A DNA stretch of 64,000 bases from Motiliproteus sp041586615 (GCA_041586615.1 JBFGZS010000007.1:25551-89550), one strand, 5' to 3'; shown: positions 25,167 through 34,332, numbered from the stretch's first letter. The notes: a model not told the origin generated them from the sequence alone. A program made the numbers and translations.

Positions 25167-27119
25167 ATGAGTGCAGAAAAAATTTACCCTGTAAAACCAG
25201 AAATTGCGCAGGCGGCATGGGCCGATAACGACAAGTATCTGGCAATGTACGAACAGTCCGTGACAGATCCGGAAGCGTTCTGGGGTGAGCAGGGTAAACG
25301 CATTGACTGGATCAAGCCTTACACCCGGGTAAAAAACACCTCTTTCGATCCGCATAATGTGGATATCCGTTGGTACGAAGACGGTACGCTGAACGCCTCT
25401 GTCAGCTGTCTGGATCGTCACCTTGCCACCCGTGGCGACCAGGTTGCCATTATCTGGGAAGGCGATAGCCCTGACGATGATGCCAATATCACGTACCGCG
25501 ACTTGTACCAGCGCGTCTGTAAGCTGGGTAATGCCCTGAAGGCGCAAGGCGTTAAGAAGGGTGATGTGGTTACCCTGTACATGCCGATGATTCCTGAGGC
25601 GGCTGTGGCGATGCTGGCGTGTGCCCGTATCGGTGCGGTTCACTCCATTGTTTTCGGAGGTTTTTCCCCCGACGCCCTGGCTGCACGTATCGAAGGTGCC
25701 AAGTCCAGCATTGTGATCACCTCGGACGAGGGGCTGCGCGGTGGCAAGGCCGTTCCGTTAAAGGCCAATGTTGATAAGGCGCTGGAACAGCCCGGCACCG
25801 ATTGCTGTAAGACGGTGGTTGTGGTTAAACGTACCGGTGGCAAGGTTGCCTGGTTCGACGGCCGCGATATTGCGTATGACGCGATCGTCGCGAAGGCGTC
25901 GGCCGATTGCCCACCGGAAGAGATGAAGGCGGAAGATCCGCTGTTCATCCTCTACACGTCCGGTTCTACTGGCCAGCCTAAGGGTCTGGCGCACACCACC
26001 GGTGGTTACCTGGTTTATGCGGCCATGACGCACCAGTATGCCTTCGATTACAAAGACGGCGATATCTACTGGTGTACGGCCGATGTCGGTTGGGTTACCG
26101 GTCACAGCTATATCGTTTACGGCCCGCTGGCTAACGGCGCAACCACGCTGATGTTCGAAGGTGTTCCGAGCTATCCGGATATGTCTCGTTTCGGGCGGGT
26201 GATCGAAAAGCACAAGGTTAATCAGTTTTATACCGCGCCGACCGCCATCCGTGCGCTGATGCAACAGGGTGAGGATGTCTTAGGCGATTCCGACCTGTCT
26301 TCGCTGCGGATTCTGGGCTCGGTGGGTGAGCCGATCAACCCTGAAGCCTGGGAGTGGTATTACCGCGTGATGGGCAACAGCCAGTGCCCGATCGTTGATA
26401 CCTGGTGGCAGACAGAAACCGGCGGCATGATGATCATGCCTCTGCCGGGTGCGACGGCGGCTAAGCCCGGTTCCGCGACGCGCCCCTTCTTCGGTGTTCA
26501 GCCGGCACTGGTCGATGCTGAAGGCAATATCCTTGAAGGCGCGACCGACGGTAACCTGGTGATCACCGACAGCTGGCCGGGTCAGGGGCGCACTATCTGG
26601 GGTGATCACGAGCGGTTTGTTCAGACCTACTTCACGACCTACAAGGGGTATTACACCACCGGTGATGGTGCGCGTCGCGATGAAGACGGTTATTACTGGA
26701 TCACCGGGCGAGTTGATGACGTGATCAACGTCTCCGGTCACCGTATGGGGACAGCCGAAGTGGAGTCGGCGCTGGTGGCGCACCCGAAAGTCGCCGAAGC
26801 GGCCGTGGTTGGCTACCCTCATGAGCTGAAGGGTCAGGGTATCTACGTGTACGTGACGCTGCAGGCGGGTGAAGAGCCTTCGGATGAATTGCTGCAGGAG
26901 CTGCGTAAGTGGGTTCGTCAGGAGATCGGGCCGATTGCTACGCCGGATCTGATTCAGTTTGCGCCGGGTCTACCTAAGACCCGTTCCGGTAAGATCATGC
27001 GTCGCATCCTGCGTAAGGTGGCCGAGGACGATTTCGATAGCCTGGGCGATACCTCCACATTGGCAGATCCTTCGGTTGTTGACGATCTGATCGAAAATCG
27101 CGCCAATCGCAAGTCTTGA
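25167..27119 (+). CDS. acs: Acetyl-CoA synthetase
   Basis: This AMP-forming enzyme converts acetate, ATP and CoA to acetyl-CoA. At 650 residues it matches bacterial Acs (about 650). The AMP-binding signature YTSGSTGQPKGLAHTTGGYL is present. The motif PKTRSGKIMRR carries Lys609, the residue acetylated to control Acs in enteric bacteria. Other family signatures are VDTWWQTETGG and YYTTGDGARRDEDGYYWITGR. An AAGGG-type site precedes the ATG. The LuxR-type regulator immediately downstream may control it. Confidence 0.97.
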   Translation: MSAEKIYPVKPEIAQAAWADNDKYLAMYEQSVTDPEAFWGEQGKRIDWIKPYTRVKNTSFDPHNVDIRWYEDGTLNASVSCLDRHLATRGDQVAIIWEGDSPDDDANITYRDLYQRVCKLGNALKAQGVKKGDVVTLYMPMIPEAAVAMLACARIGAVHSIVFGGFSPDALAARIEGAKSSIVITSDEGLRGGKAVPLKANVDKALEQPGTDCCKTVVVVKRTGGKVAWFDGRDIAYDAIVAKASADCPPEEMKAEDPLFILYTSGSTGQPKGLAHTTGGYLVYAAMTHQYAFDYKDGDIYWCTADVGWVTGHSYIVYGPLANGATTLMFEGVPSYPDMSRFGRVIEKHKVNQFYTAPTAIRALMQQGEDVLGDSDLSSLRILGSVGEPINPEAWEWYYRVMGNSQCPIVDTWWQTETGGMMIMPLPGATAAKPGSATRPFFGVQPALVDAEGNILEGATDGNLVITDSWPGQGRTIWGDHERFVQTYFTTYKGYYTTGDGARRDEDGYYWITGRVDDVINVSGHRMGTAEVESALVAHPKVAEAAVVGYPHELKGQGIYVYVTLQAGEEPSDELLQELRKWVRQEIGPIATPDLIQFAPGLPKTRSGKIMRRILRKVAEDDFDSLGDTSTLADPSVVDDLIENRANRKS

Positions 27120-27186
27120 TAACCTGGGCTGACGCCGGAGGTGGCGTATTGGGGATATTCATCGGCCCTGATACGTAACTTGTTTG

Positions 27187-27230
27187 AAAACGCCCCGTAG
27201 TTCATTACACTATGGGGAGTTTTTTGGCAC
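27187..27230 (+). terminator. Terminator after acs
   Basis: AAAACGCCCCGTAG pairs imperfectly with CTATGGGGAGTTTT around a TTCATTACA loop and ends in a run of six T. It lies 68 nt after the acs stop. Confidence 0.75.
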
Positions 27231-27367
27231 GCTGGTGCCGCTCTCCAGACCGGTCAAGAACGTCCACTAGGGCGATAACCTATCCCCTCGCGATGTTTTC
27301 TGTACCTGTATGGATATTGACGCCTGCTATAGGCGATCGATCCCCTGAAGGACAAAGGAGTTAACGG

Positions 27368-28033
27368 ATGCAACTGGCCCAGAAAATCGTAATTGCCGAT
27401 GATCACCCGCTGTTTCGCGCGGCCCTCAAGCAAGCCGTTGCGCAGGCGGTTGCCGATGTCGCTGTGATCGAAGCCGATTCTCTGACCGCACTGCAGGAAA
27501 CGGTTGAGCAACATCCCGATGCGGATCTGGTGCTGTTGGATCTGCATATGCCGGGCACGAATGGCTTTACCGGGCTGGTGTATTTGCGCGGGCGTAATCC
27601 GGGTATCCCGGTGGTGGTGGTCTCGGGCAGTGAAGAGCCCCGTGTGATGCGGCGTGCCATTGAATACGGGGCGTCCGGTTTTATCCCCAAATCATCGCCG
27701 CTCGATGGCATCGCGGATGCGATTACGGCCGTTTTGGCGGGAGAGATCTGGTTACCCGAAGATATCGGCGATCCGGCCGATGACGAGCCCGATGCTGATT
27801 CCGAGTTCGCGGCTAAGCTGGCGTCACTGACGCCCCAGCAGTTTCGCGTGCTGATGATGTTGACCGAAGGCCTGCTCAACAAGCAGATCGCGTACGAGCT
27901 GAACGTCAGCGAAGCCACTATCAAGGCCCATGTTACGGCCATCCTGCGTAAGCTCGGCGTACACAGCCGTACTCAGGCGGTGATCGAAGCGAGTCGCTTG
28001 GGGGTCGAGCCACCGAAAACATCGATGGCGTAA
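27368..28033 (+). CDS. LuxR-family response regulator (CrbR/ErdR-like)
   Basis: This 221-residue protein has a receiver domain (ADDHPLFRAAL start; Asp58 in LVLLDLHMPG; Lys in FIPKSS). A short acidic linker leads to a LuxR/GerE helix-turn-helix (LTPQQFRVLMMLTEGLLNKQIAYELNVSEATIKAHVTAIL). Its size, domains and position beside acs match the CrbR/ErdR regulators that activate acs in Vibrio and Pseudomonas. The paired sensor is not adjacent; the transporter-fused kinase at 39312 is a candidate. AAGGAG precedes the ATG. Confidence 0.85.
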   Translation: MQLAQKIVIADDHPLFRAALKQAVAQAVADVAVIEADSLTALQETVEQHPDADLVLLDLHMPGTNGFTGLVYLRGRNPGIPVVVVSGSEEPRVMRRAIEYGASGFIPKSSPLDGIADAITAVLAGEIWLPEDIGDPADDEPDADSEFAAKLASLTPQQFRVLMMLTEGLLNKQIAYELNVSEATIKAHVTAILRKLGVHSRTQAVIEASRLGVEPPKTSMA

Positions 28034-28048
28034 TTGTGGCTTTTTATG

Positions 28049-28088
28049 CCTGAGCCGAGCGCTTATTTGTTAAAGCGCTCGGCTCAGG
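28049..28088. terminator. Long hairpin between convergent genes
   Basis: CCTGAGCCGAGCGCTT and its near-perfect complement (AAGCGCTCGGCTCAGG) enclose a 7-nt loop. It lies between the response regulator and engB, which converge, so it probably acts as a shared terminator. T-rich sequence flanks only the regulator side. Confidence 0.65.
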
Positions 28089-28131
28089 ACCTGGCATGCG
28101 TCCCTGTTACGCGCAGATCTGACGGACCGAC

Positions 28132-28761
28132 CTATTCTCCGTTCTCGTTATCCTGCTGCAGCCAATCATCCAGACGTGCGCGCAATGGTTCGACACCGTC
28201 TTTGTTCAGCGCTGAAAACGTTTGTATCGACAGCAGATCACCCAGGATTGGCGTCAGGCTTTTCTTGAGCTGTAGCAGGGTGCTTTGTGCCGGGCCACGT
28301 TTGAGTTTGTCGGATTTGGTCAGCACGATATGCAGCGGCATCCGGGCTTTCGCGCTCCAGGCTACCATCATCTCGTCAAACTCTTTCATGGGGTGGCGAA
28401 TATCAATCAGTAGGACCACGCCGCGCAGACACTGGCGCTCCTGAAGGTACTGATCCAGATGTTTCTGCCAGTGTTGCTTCATGGCGACAGGGACTTTGGC
28501 ATAGCCATAGCCGGGTAGGTCAACCAGGCGGGTGTTTTCGGTATTCAGATCAAAAAAATTGATCAGCTGGGTGCGTCCCGGCGTTTTTGAGGTGCGCGCG
28601 AGCTTGGAATTGCCGGTCAGTGCGTTGATGCAGCTTGATTTCCCGGCATTGGAGCGGCCGGCAAAGGCGACTTCGGCACCTGCGTCGGAAGGGCACTGGT
28701 TGAGCATATTCGCGCTGGTCAGGTACGTTGCGCTGTTGTATTGGATCTTGGTGTTGGCCAT
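28132..28761 (-). CDS. engB: Ribosome biogenesis GTPase EngB (YihA/YsxC)
   Basis: This 209-residue TRAFAC GTPase is required for large ribosomal subunit assembly. G1 is GRSNAGKSS, the switch II region is DLPGYGYAKVP, G4 is TKSDK, and the N-terminal segment FAGRSNAG is typical of EngB. It is divergent from the cytochrome c4 gene, an arrangement common in Pseudomonadales. The ATG at 28761 gives the normal family N-terminus (MANTKIQYNSATYLTSA). Confidence 0.95.
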   Translation of the reverse strand: MANTKIQYNSATYLTSANMLNQCPSDAGAEVAFAGRSNAGKSSCINALTGNSKLARTSKTPGRTQLINFFDLNTENTRLVDLPGYGYAKVPVAMKQHWQKHLDQYLQERQCLRGVVLLIDIRHPMKEFDEMMVAWSAKARMPLHIVLTKSDKLKRGPAQSTLLQLKKSLTPILGDLLSIQTFSALNKDGVEPLRARLDDWLQQDNENGE

Positions 28762-28982
28762 GGGTCAATTTCTGGAGTGTTTTGGTGCGGGATGGTTGGA
28801 TTCCCGTTCGGAGGCGTTTGGTATATAATGCCGAAAATTTTCTCCCGGTGGTAGGGTGATAGCGAAAAGGCCTGTTAAATAACGCGCTTGTTTCGGCCCG
28901 CGGGAATCCTGGCAACACGGATCGCTGGCATGTTCAGCAGTCGGTAGGTAGGTTTTTAACTTAAATAGACTGGAATGAGTCA

Positions 28983-29585
28983 ATGAATAAATTACTGATT
29001 AGCCTCTTGGTTTCCTTCGGAATTTCTGGTGCGGCAATGGCGCAGGGCGATGCGGCAGCGGGCCAGACTAAAGCCGCGTCATGTTTTGGCTGCCATGGTG
29101 CAGACGGCAACTCAACAGCCCCTTCTTTCCCCAAGCTGGCGGGTCAGCACCCGGGTTATATCGCCAAGCAGTTGGCTGATATTAAAAGCGGCGCGCGTCC
29201 CAGCCCGATGATGGCCGGTTTTGCCGCGGGCTTGAGTGCGCAGGACCAGCAGGACCTGGGTGCGTTCTTCAGCACCTTGACCACCAGCACCGGCACCGTT
29301 GATGCGGCGCTGGCTGCCAAGGGGGCTGAAATCTACAGCGCCGGTCTGGCGGCCAAGGGTGTTGCTGCCTGTAGTGCCTGTCACGGCAACAGCGGCGAAG
29401 GTAACGCCCAGGCTAACTTCCCGACTCTGAATGGTCAGTATGCGGCCTATGTCGAATCGCAGCTGAAGGCGTTCCGCGACGGTACCCGGGCGAACGATCC
29501 TAACTCCATGATGCGCGGTGTTGCTGCGCGTATGAGCGATGCCGATATCAAAGCGGTTTCTGCTTACGTGGAAGGTTTAAAGTAA
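28983..29585 (+). CDS. Cytochrome c4, dihaem
   Basis: This 200-residue periplasmic electron carrier has a signal peptide (MNKLLISLLVSFGISGAAMA). There are two haem-binding CxxCH motifs, CFGCH (near residue 37) and CSACH (near residue 129), in two similar halves. Each half has the FPKLAGQ/FPTLNGQ-type segment and a late Met ligand (MMAGFAAGLS; MMRGVAARMS). Cytochrome c4 feeds terminal oxidases, often cbb3. The gene is monocistronic, with a long 3' region holding a dispersed repeat and a terminator. Confidence 0.94.
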   Translation: MNKLLISLLVSFGISGAAMAQGDAAAGQTKAASCFGCHGADGNSTAPSFPKLAGQHPGYIAKQLADIKSGARPSPMMAGFAAGLSAQDQQDLGAFFSTLTTSTGTVDAALAAKGAEIYSAGLAAKGVAACSACHGNSGEGNAQANFPTLNGQYAAYVESQLKAFRDGTRANDPNSMMRGVAARMSDADIKAVSAYVEGLK

Positions 29586-29645
29586 TAACGCGCATCGAAC
29601 CGGGAATACTCGGTTGATACGCGTGCTGCGCGGGGCCAAGTCTAT

Positions 29646-29739
29646 TAAGGTGCCAAGGTAATACGAGCAAAGAATGTCGCCTTAATAGGCGGTTCATAGA
29701 TGAGCCGCCGTGGCATAAAGCCAGGTGCCAGGTTGATCG
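29646..29739 (+). repeat. Dispersed modular repeat copy A
   Basis: This 94-nt sequence aligns over its whole length with one at 56971-57065, with a single 1-nt gap and roughly three quarters identity by eye. Shared blocks are TAAGG, a run ending in GCCTT, CCGCCGTGGCATAA and GTGCCAGGTT. GGCGG/CCGCC and TGGC/GCCA form small hairpins. It lies downstream of cytochrome c4 between convergent genes. Confidence 0.78.
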
Positions 29740-29790
29740 GTTGATCGATTGGTGTGGTTAGCCTCTAACAGGCTCCTCGCAGTAACAAAG

Positions 29791-29846
29791 AAGCGGTGGT
29801 CAGACTGTCGGCGAATAACGCCGCTAGTCAGGCCGCCGCTTTTTTT
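29791..29846 (+). terminator. Terminator after cytochrome c4
   Basis: AAGCGG...GACTG pairs with CTAGTC...CCGCTT around an inner GGCG/CGCC hairpin and ends in seven T. It is about 205 nt after the cytochrome stop. Confidence 0.75.
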
Positions 29847-29962
29847 GTGGGGCTTTTGGTCTGGTTTGTACGCGCACGTTTATTGCCTCGGACCCCGGTA
29901 TGAGCGCGGTGTCCGTGCGCGGAGGGGCAAGGCGCGGCACTTGCCGCGTCAGGAGGTGTCGA

Positions 29963-30676
29963 TCAGCGGTCGATCTCTGCCATCTGTTGCAGAATCCACT
30001 GGCTGCTTTGTTGGTGGACGTCGTCGACGCTGCTGCCTTCGGTTTCAATCAGTGGCCCGATGCGCACGCGAATCGTGCCGGGGTACTTGATGAAGCTTTT
30101 CGAGGGCCAGTGACGGCCGGCGTTATGTGCCAGGGTGATGACCGGTACCTTGGCGCTGCAGGCCAGCATCGCCCCGCCCTTGTTGAAACGACCGGTTTCG
30201 CCGGCGGGGATCCGGGTGCCCTGCGGGAAGATCAGCACCGGGATGCCTTCCTTTAGCCGGGCCTTGCCTTGTTGCAGAATCTGCTTCATTGCGTTGGTGC
30301 GGGCGGCCCGGTTGATGGCGATGGGTTTGAGCATGGCCAATCCCCAGCCAAAGAACGGTATGCGTAGCAGCTCTTTTTTCAGAACGGTACACATGGGGCC
30401 CACCAGCAGCTGCAGGTAGAATGTTTCCCATTCGCTTTGATGATTGGCGAGTATGACGAACGGCCGGTCTTTGGGTAGGTTTTCCTGGCCTTCGACCTCG
30501 TAACGAACGCCGCACACCCAGCGGCCTAGCTGGATGATGATCCGGTTCAGCGTTGTGACGAAGCGATAGCGTAACCGGAAGGGTAACCATGAGGCGACAG
30601 TCAGGCAGAGCAGCGAGTGTACGACAGTCAGTATCATCGTAACGGTGTAGTAGATGCTGGCGCGAATCTGAAGCAT
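29963..30676 (-). CDS. plsC: 1-acyl-sn-glycerol-3-phosphate acyltransferase (PlsC-like)
   Basis: This 237-residue inner-membrane enzyme acylates lysophosphatidate to phosphatidate. The start at 30676 is chosen because GGAGGAG lies 5-10 nt upstream; the in-frame extension to 30736 overlaps moaD. There is a hydrophobic N-terminal segment. Motifs are NHQSEWET (the HX4D-type block, here with Glu as in a PlsC subgroup), then IFPQGTRIPAGETGRF. It follows moaD by 17 nt, at the end of the moaC-moaD transcript. There is a second acyltransferase at 31493. Confidence 0.9.
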   Translation of the reverse strand: MLQIRASIYYTVTMILTVVHSLLCLTVASWLPFRLRYRFVTTLNRIIIQLGRWVCGVRYEVEGQENLPKDRPFVILANHQSEWETFYLQLLVGPMCTVLKKELLRIPFFGWGLAMLKPIAINRAARTNAMKQILQQGKARLKEGIPVLIFPQGTRIPAGETGRFNKGGAMLACSAKVPVITLAHNAGRHWPSKSFIKYPGTIRVRIGPLIETEGSSVDDVHQQSSQWILQQMAEIDR

Positions 30677-30692
30677 GGGGTCTCCTCCAGGC

Positions 30693-30941
30693 CTATCCGC
30701 CGGTAACCGGTGGAAAAAAGGCAACTTCATCGCCATCGCGGATCTTGGCCTCCAGCGAGCACATCTCCTGGTTCAGCGCCGTGAGGAGTGGGCCTGAACT
30801 CAGCGCGGCACGCCATTGTTCACCGCGTTCGGCGAGCTGGGCTTGTAGGGCGGCGACGGTATCGGCGTCACCTTGTTCGATATTGATGCTGTCGCATCCG
30901 AGGTTTTCACGAATGCTGGCAAAAAAAACCACGCGGATCAT
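30693..30941 (-). CDS. moaD: Molybdopterin synthase small subunit MoaD
   Basis: At 82 residues this is the ubiquitin-like sulfur carrier for molybdopterin synthesis. It ends in the essential PPVTGG; the terminal Gly is thiocarboxylated. Its start overlaps the moaC stop by 4 nt, implying coupling. The partner large subunit MoaE is not in this window. Confidence 0.93.
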   Translation of the reverse strand: MIRVVFFASIRENLGCDSINIEQGDADTVAALQAQLAERGEQWRAALSSGPLLTALNQEMCSLEAKIRDGDEVAFFPPVTGG

Positions 30942-31480
30942 TTGTTGTCTCCTGTGCTGTTTGTGGTGGGTGCCTGCCAGTGGCCGCTTTTACCGCCTTT
31001 CTTTTCCAGCAGGCTAAGGCTGTCGATAATCATGCCTTTGTCGACGGCTTTGCACATATCATAAAGGGTCAGTGCGGCAGCAGAGGCGGCGGTTAGCGCT
31101 TCCATTTCGACGCCGGTGCGGCCGGTCAGTTTGCACAGCGTTTCGATACGCACCAGTGACTGATCCGGATCGGGGGTTAGTGCCACCTTGACCGAGGTCA
31201 GCATAAGAGGGTGGCACAGTGGGATGATATCGGAGCAGCGCTTGGCGGCTTGGATGCCGGCGATGCGGGCGACGGCGAAAACGTCGCCCTTGGCGTGGCG
31301 GCCTTCGACGATCATCGCCAGCGTCTCGGGCAGCATGCGTACCAGGGCCTGGGCGCGCGCTTCACGTACGGTCTCGCCTTTGGCCGAGACATCCACCATA
31401 TGCGCCTGGCCCTGGCTGTCGAGATGGGTAAGCTGCTTGTCGCTGCGATGGGTCGTGTCCATAGGTTTTATGTCGCTCAT
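30938..31480 (-). CDS. moaC: Cyclic pyranopterin monophosphate synthase MoaC
   Basis: This 180-residue enzyme, with MoaA, converts GTP to cyclic pyranopterin, the first step of molybdenum cofactor synthesis. Typical motifs are MVDVSAKGETVREARA, KGDVFAVARIAGIQAAKR, PLCHPL and VEMEALTAASAAALTLYDMCKAVDK. An N-terminal extension of about 25 residues precedes the usual start. An AGGAA site lies before the ATG at 31480. Confidence 0.96.
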   Translation of the reverse strand: MSDIKPMDTTHRSDKQLTHLDSQGQAHMVDVSAKGETVREARAQALVRMLPETLAMIVEGRHAKGDVFAVARIAGIQAAKRCSDIIPLCHPLMLTSVKVALTPDPDQSLVRIETLCKLTGRTGVEMEALTAASAAALTLYDMCKAVDKGMIIDSLSLLEKKGGKSGHWQAPTTNSTGDNK

Positions 31481-31492
31481 AAGAAGTTATTC

Positions 31493-32605
31493 CTAAGCCT
31501 GCGGCGGTTTGTTAGTCACGGGGTAGGCGTACATCTGCAAAAACTGCTCCCGGTGTTCTTCAGGAATAGACTGCAGGCGTTGAGTGAACGCCTCCTGCTT
31601 GGCCGGTGAGACATGGCCGGATTTCGCTGCCAGCAAATTGGATGCATGCAGGTGATAGTTGCTGAGTATTTGTTGGTCGATGGCGTCGGCAACCAGTTCG
31701 GCGGTGTCGAGGTCGGCATCGATCGGTTGGCCAAACGCGATATGGACGTCGCCCTTATCGCCGGTTATGCCGTAGACGATGCTGTCGATATCCTCATACT
31801 CGCTTTTGTGGTATTCACCATGGCTGGCGCGTTCGTACAGTTCTCTGGCCTTGTGGCGGTCGCAGGGATCGTACTCGTAGGAGATGGCAACCGGGACGAT
31901 CTTCAGGGACTTGATCGCTTCAGCAAACGCCATTCCCTGCTTTTTTCGCCCCATAAATAACATCTTGATGATCGCCGGATCGGTCTTGTCATTGCCGTTT
32001 TTGGCACGGCCTTCGCGCTGGGCGATCCAGATGGCGTTGCCGGTGTCCAGTGAATGGCTGATATAGCCGGACAGCTGCGTCAGCGCGGCCATTTTTTCCC
32101 GGATCCCTTTCGCGGAGCGTTTGACGATAAAGCATTTGTTCAGGCGCATCAGGTCGGAAACATAGGGCTTGCGCAGCAAGTTGTCGCCAATAGCGATGCG
32201 CAATGTCTTCATATTGCGCTGGTACAGCCCCCAGTTGACGAATGCGGGGTCCATGGCGATATCGCGGTGGTTTGAAATAAACAGATATGCGCCGTTGGGG
32301 TCGAGCTCATCAAGGCCTGAGTAGGTGACGGAATGGGTCGAGCGGCCGATCATTTTCTGCATATAGCTGGCAACCAGCTGCTGCATCTTCTCGACACTGT
32401 CTATTTTTCCGAGCTGGGCGCTCAGCACACGCTTGACCATCCAGCGTACGGGGCCGGGTAGCAGTTTGCTCAGACGGGGGAAGCGAAACTGCGCGAGGGC
32501 ATCGATCAGTTCCGGGGTGGTTATCAAATTGGATACAACCTGCGCAACCTCATCGTCATTGTAAGGTCGGATGCTTTGAAATGGGTCCTGGTCACTGACG
32601 GACAT
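31493..32605 (-). CDS. Acyltransferase family protein (PlsC-like fold)
   Basis: This 370-residue protein has an acyltransferase domain in the centre. It has SNHRDIAMDP (HX4D motif) and a glycine block WIAQREGRAKNG. The N-terminal 100 residues and C-terminal 120 residues are not recognised. It resembles the glycerol-phosphate acyltransferase superfamily, but the substrate is uncertain. No membrane segment is obvious. It lies between moaA and moaC on the same strand, 12 nt before moaC, so it is probably cotranscribed with the cofactor genes. Confidence 0.8.
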   Translation of the reverse strand: MSVSDQDPFQSIRPYNDDEVAQVVSNLITTPELIDALAQFRFPRLSKLLPGPVRWMVKRVLSAQLGKIDSVEKMQQLVASYMQKMIGRSTHSVTYSGLDELDPNGAYLFISNHRDIAMDPAFVNWGLYQRNMKTLRIAIGDNLLRKPYVSDLMRLNKCFIVKRSAKGIREKMAALTQLSGYISHSLDTGNAIWIAQREGRAKNGNDKTDPAIIKMLFMGRKKQGMAFAEAIKSLKIVPVAISYEYDPCDRHKARELYERASHGEYHKSEYEDIDSIVYGITGDKGDVHIAFGQPIDADLDTAELVADAIDQQILSNYHLHASNLLAAKSGHVSPAKQEAFTQRLQSIPEEHREQFLQMYAYPVTNKPPQA

Positions 32606-32725
32606 GCCTCTCCTCGCCGGGCCCCCGGCCCATCTACGTGCAAAAAAAGGCTATTTTACCGACTCTGAGGCAAAAAGGCAGTGCCGGAGGGTACGCAAGT
32701 GTCGATCGGGTAGTAAAGAGTGCGC

Positions 32726-33745
32726 TTAACCGCCGGTCATATTCATAAATCGCAATATTTGCGGCGCGCCGTCGGGGTCGAAATGGTGCTGTTCGGGTTT
32801 CAGGTCCATGGCGGAGCGGATCTGGGCCTTGAGCCCGGCGCTGTCGCCGGGATGCTTGCGCATATATTCGCGCAGATCCATCGAGTGTTCGTTACCCAGG
32901 CAAAGTAGTAGGCGGCCTTCAACCGTCAGACGTACCCGATTGCATTCATGACAAAAGTTGTGGCTGTGCGGAGAGATAAAGCCGATACGGCTGTCGCTGT
33001 CGTGCATGCTGAAGTATTTGGAGGGCCCCGCGGTGCGCGCGTCCATGGGGGTTAGTGCGTAGCGCGATTCGATGATGCGCTGGACATCGTCGCTGGAGCA
33101 ATAGGTTTCGCCACGGTTATGTTCGCTGATCTGGCCCAGCGGCATCTCTTCGATAAAGCTGATATCCAGCTGCTTGTCACGGGCAAACTCAACCAGGTCG
33201 AGCACTTCGTCGTCGTTGCGTCCGCGCATAATCACGGCGTTGAGCTTGGTGCGTTTGAAGCCTGCCGCCTGTGCGGCGTCGATTCCTTCCAGTACCTGAT
33301 CGAGGCGGCCTTTACGGGTCAGGTTGGCAAACCGTTCGGGTTGCAGCGAATCCAGGCTGATGTTTAAGCGTTTAACGCCTGCGGCTCGAATATCTTTGGC
33401 CATGGTGTTCAATTGTGAGCCATTGGTGGTCATCACCAGCTCGTCCAGCCCCGGCAGGGCCGATAGGGTCGCCATCAGCTCGATAACGCCGCGCCGAACC
33501 AGGGGTTCGCCGCCCGTCAGGCGGATTTTACGCACGCCCATCTCGACAAAGGCGCGCGCGGCTGACACGATCTCTTCCAGGCTCAGGACGTCGTTGCGGG
33601 GCAGAAAGGTCATCTGCTCCGACATGCAGTAGACGCAACGAAAATCGCAACGGTCCGTGACCGAGATGCGGATATAGTCGACCCGTCGACCAAAGCGGTC
33701 TATAAGCAAATCGTTGGTGGCTGGTTTGGCTTGTTCAGTGCGCAT
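32726..33745 (-). CDS. moaA: GTP 3',8-cyclase MoaA (radical SAM)
   Basis: This 339-residue radical SAM enzyme performs the first rearrangement of GTP in molybdenum cofactor synthesis. The SAM cluster is CDFRCVYCM. The C-terminal [4Fe-4S] ligands are in CHECNRVRLTVEGRLLLCLG, and the C-terminus ends in Gly-Gly, required for activity in known MoaA. It is the first gene of the minus-strand group and is divergent from the SirB-like gene. Confidence 0.97.
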   Translation of the reverse strand: MRTEQAKPATNDLLIDRFGRRVDYIRISVTDRCDFRCVYCMSEQMTFLPRNDVLSLEEIVSAARAFVEMGVRKIRLTGGEPLVRRGVIELMATLSALPGLDELVMTTNGSQLNTMAKDIRAAGVKRLNISLDSLQPERFANLTRKGRLDQVLEGIDAAQAAGFKRTKLNAVIMRGRNDDEVLDLVEFARDKQLDISFIEEMPLGQISEHNRGETYCSSDDVQRIIESRYALTPMDARTAGPSKYFSMHDSDSRIGFISPHSHNFCHECNRVRLTVEGRLLLCLGNEHSMDLREYMRKHPGDSAGLKAQIRSAMDLKPEQHHFDPDGAPQILRFMNMTGG

Positions 33746-33843
33746 AGTGCCTCTTGTGTCGGGAGGAGGTACAATCCCTAGTTTTAGAGTAAAGTATTTT
33801 GCCGGCTACCGAAAGGGTCAGCCTGAAATCGTCGGGAAATCCC

Positions 33844-34230
33844 ATGTATATTCTTGTCAAGCAGCTACACATCCTGGCCGTCACCCTCAGTCTGAGTTTT
33901 TTTGTGGTGCGGGCGGTATGGATGGTGGTTGAAAGCCCGTTACTTAAGCAGCGCTGGACCTATTATCTACCGCAGATTATCGATACGGTGCTGCTGCTCA
34001 GTGCGCTGACCTTGACGGTGATGCTGCAGCAGTATCCGTTTGTACAGTCTTGGTTAACAGCGAAAGTCTGCGCGTTACTGGTGTATATCGTGTGCGGGGC
34101 CATTGCGTTGCGACGCGGACGAACCCGCAAAATCCGCTATCTGGCGCTCGGTGCTGCTTTAGTGAGTATGGCTTACCTGTTGAGTGTCGCGCGCTTTCAT
34201 CATCCCTGGCCGTTGTCGCTGCTTTTCTGA
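33844..34230 (+). CDS. SirB2-family membrane protein
   Basis: This 128-residue protein has four hydrophobic segments. The N-terminus YILVKQLHILAVTLSLSFFVVRAVWM and the C-terminus (YLLSVARFHHPWPL) fit SirB family proteins, whose function is unclear. The ATG at 33844 is chosen; an in-frame Met at 33799 adds only a charged extension. It is divergent from moaA and convergent with the RmlD-like gene. Confidence 0.82.
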   Translation: MYILVKQLHILAVTLSLSFFVVRAVWMVVESPLLKQRWTYYLPQIIDTVLLLSALTLTVMLQQYPFVQSWLTAKVCALLVYIVCGAIALRRGRTRKIRYLALGAALVSMAYLLSVARFHHPWPLSLLF

Positions 34231-34332
34231 TGTCGCCGCTATGCGATGATTTATAGCGAAACCTGTTGTAATCCAAACACATACTGCTGATATCTGCGTC
34301 TAAATCACGCGATGGCCGTATGGTTGACGGCC

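Noticed and set aside
29646..29739. c-di-GMP (GEMM) or other known riboswitch for repeat copy A
   Set aside because: Core GEMM motifs are absent and the copies sit after genes, between convergent units, rather than in leaders.
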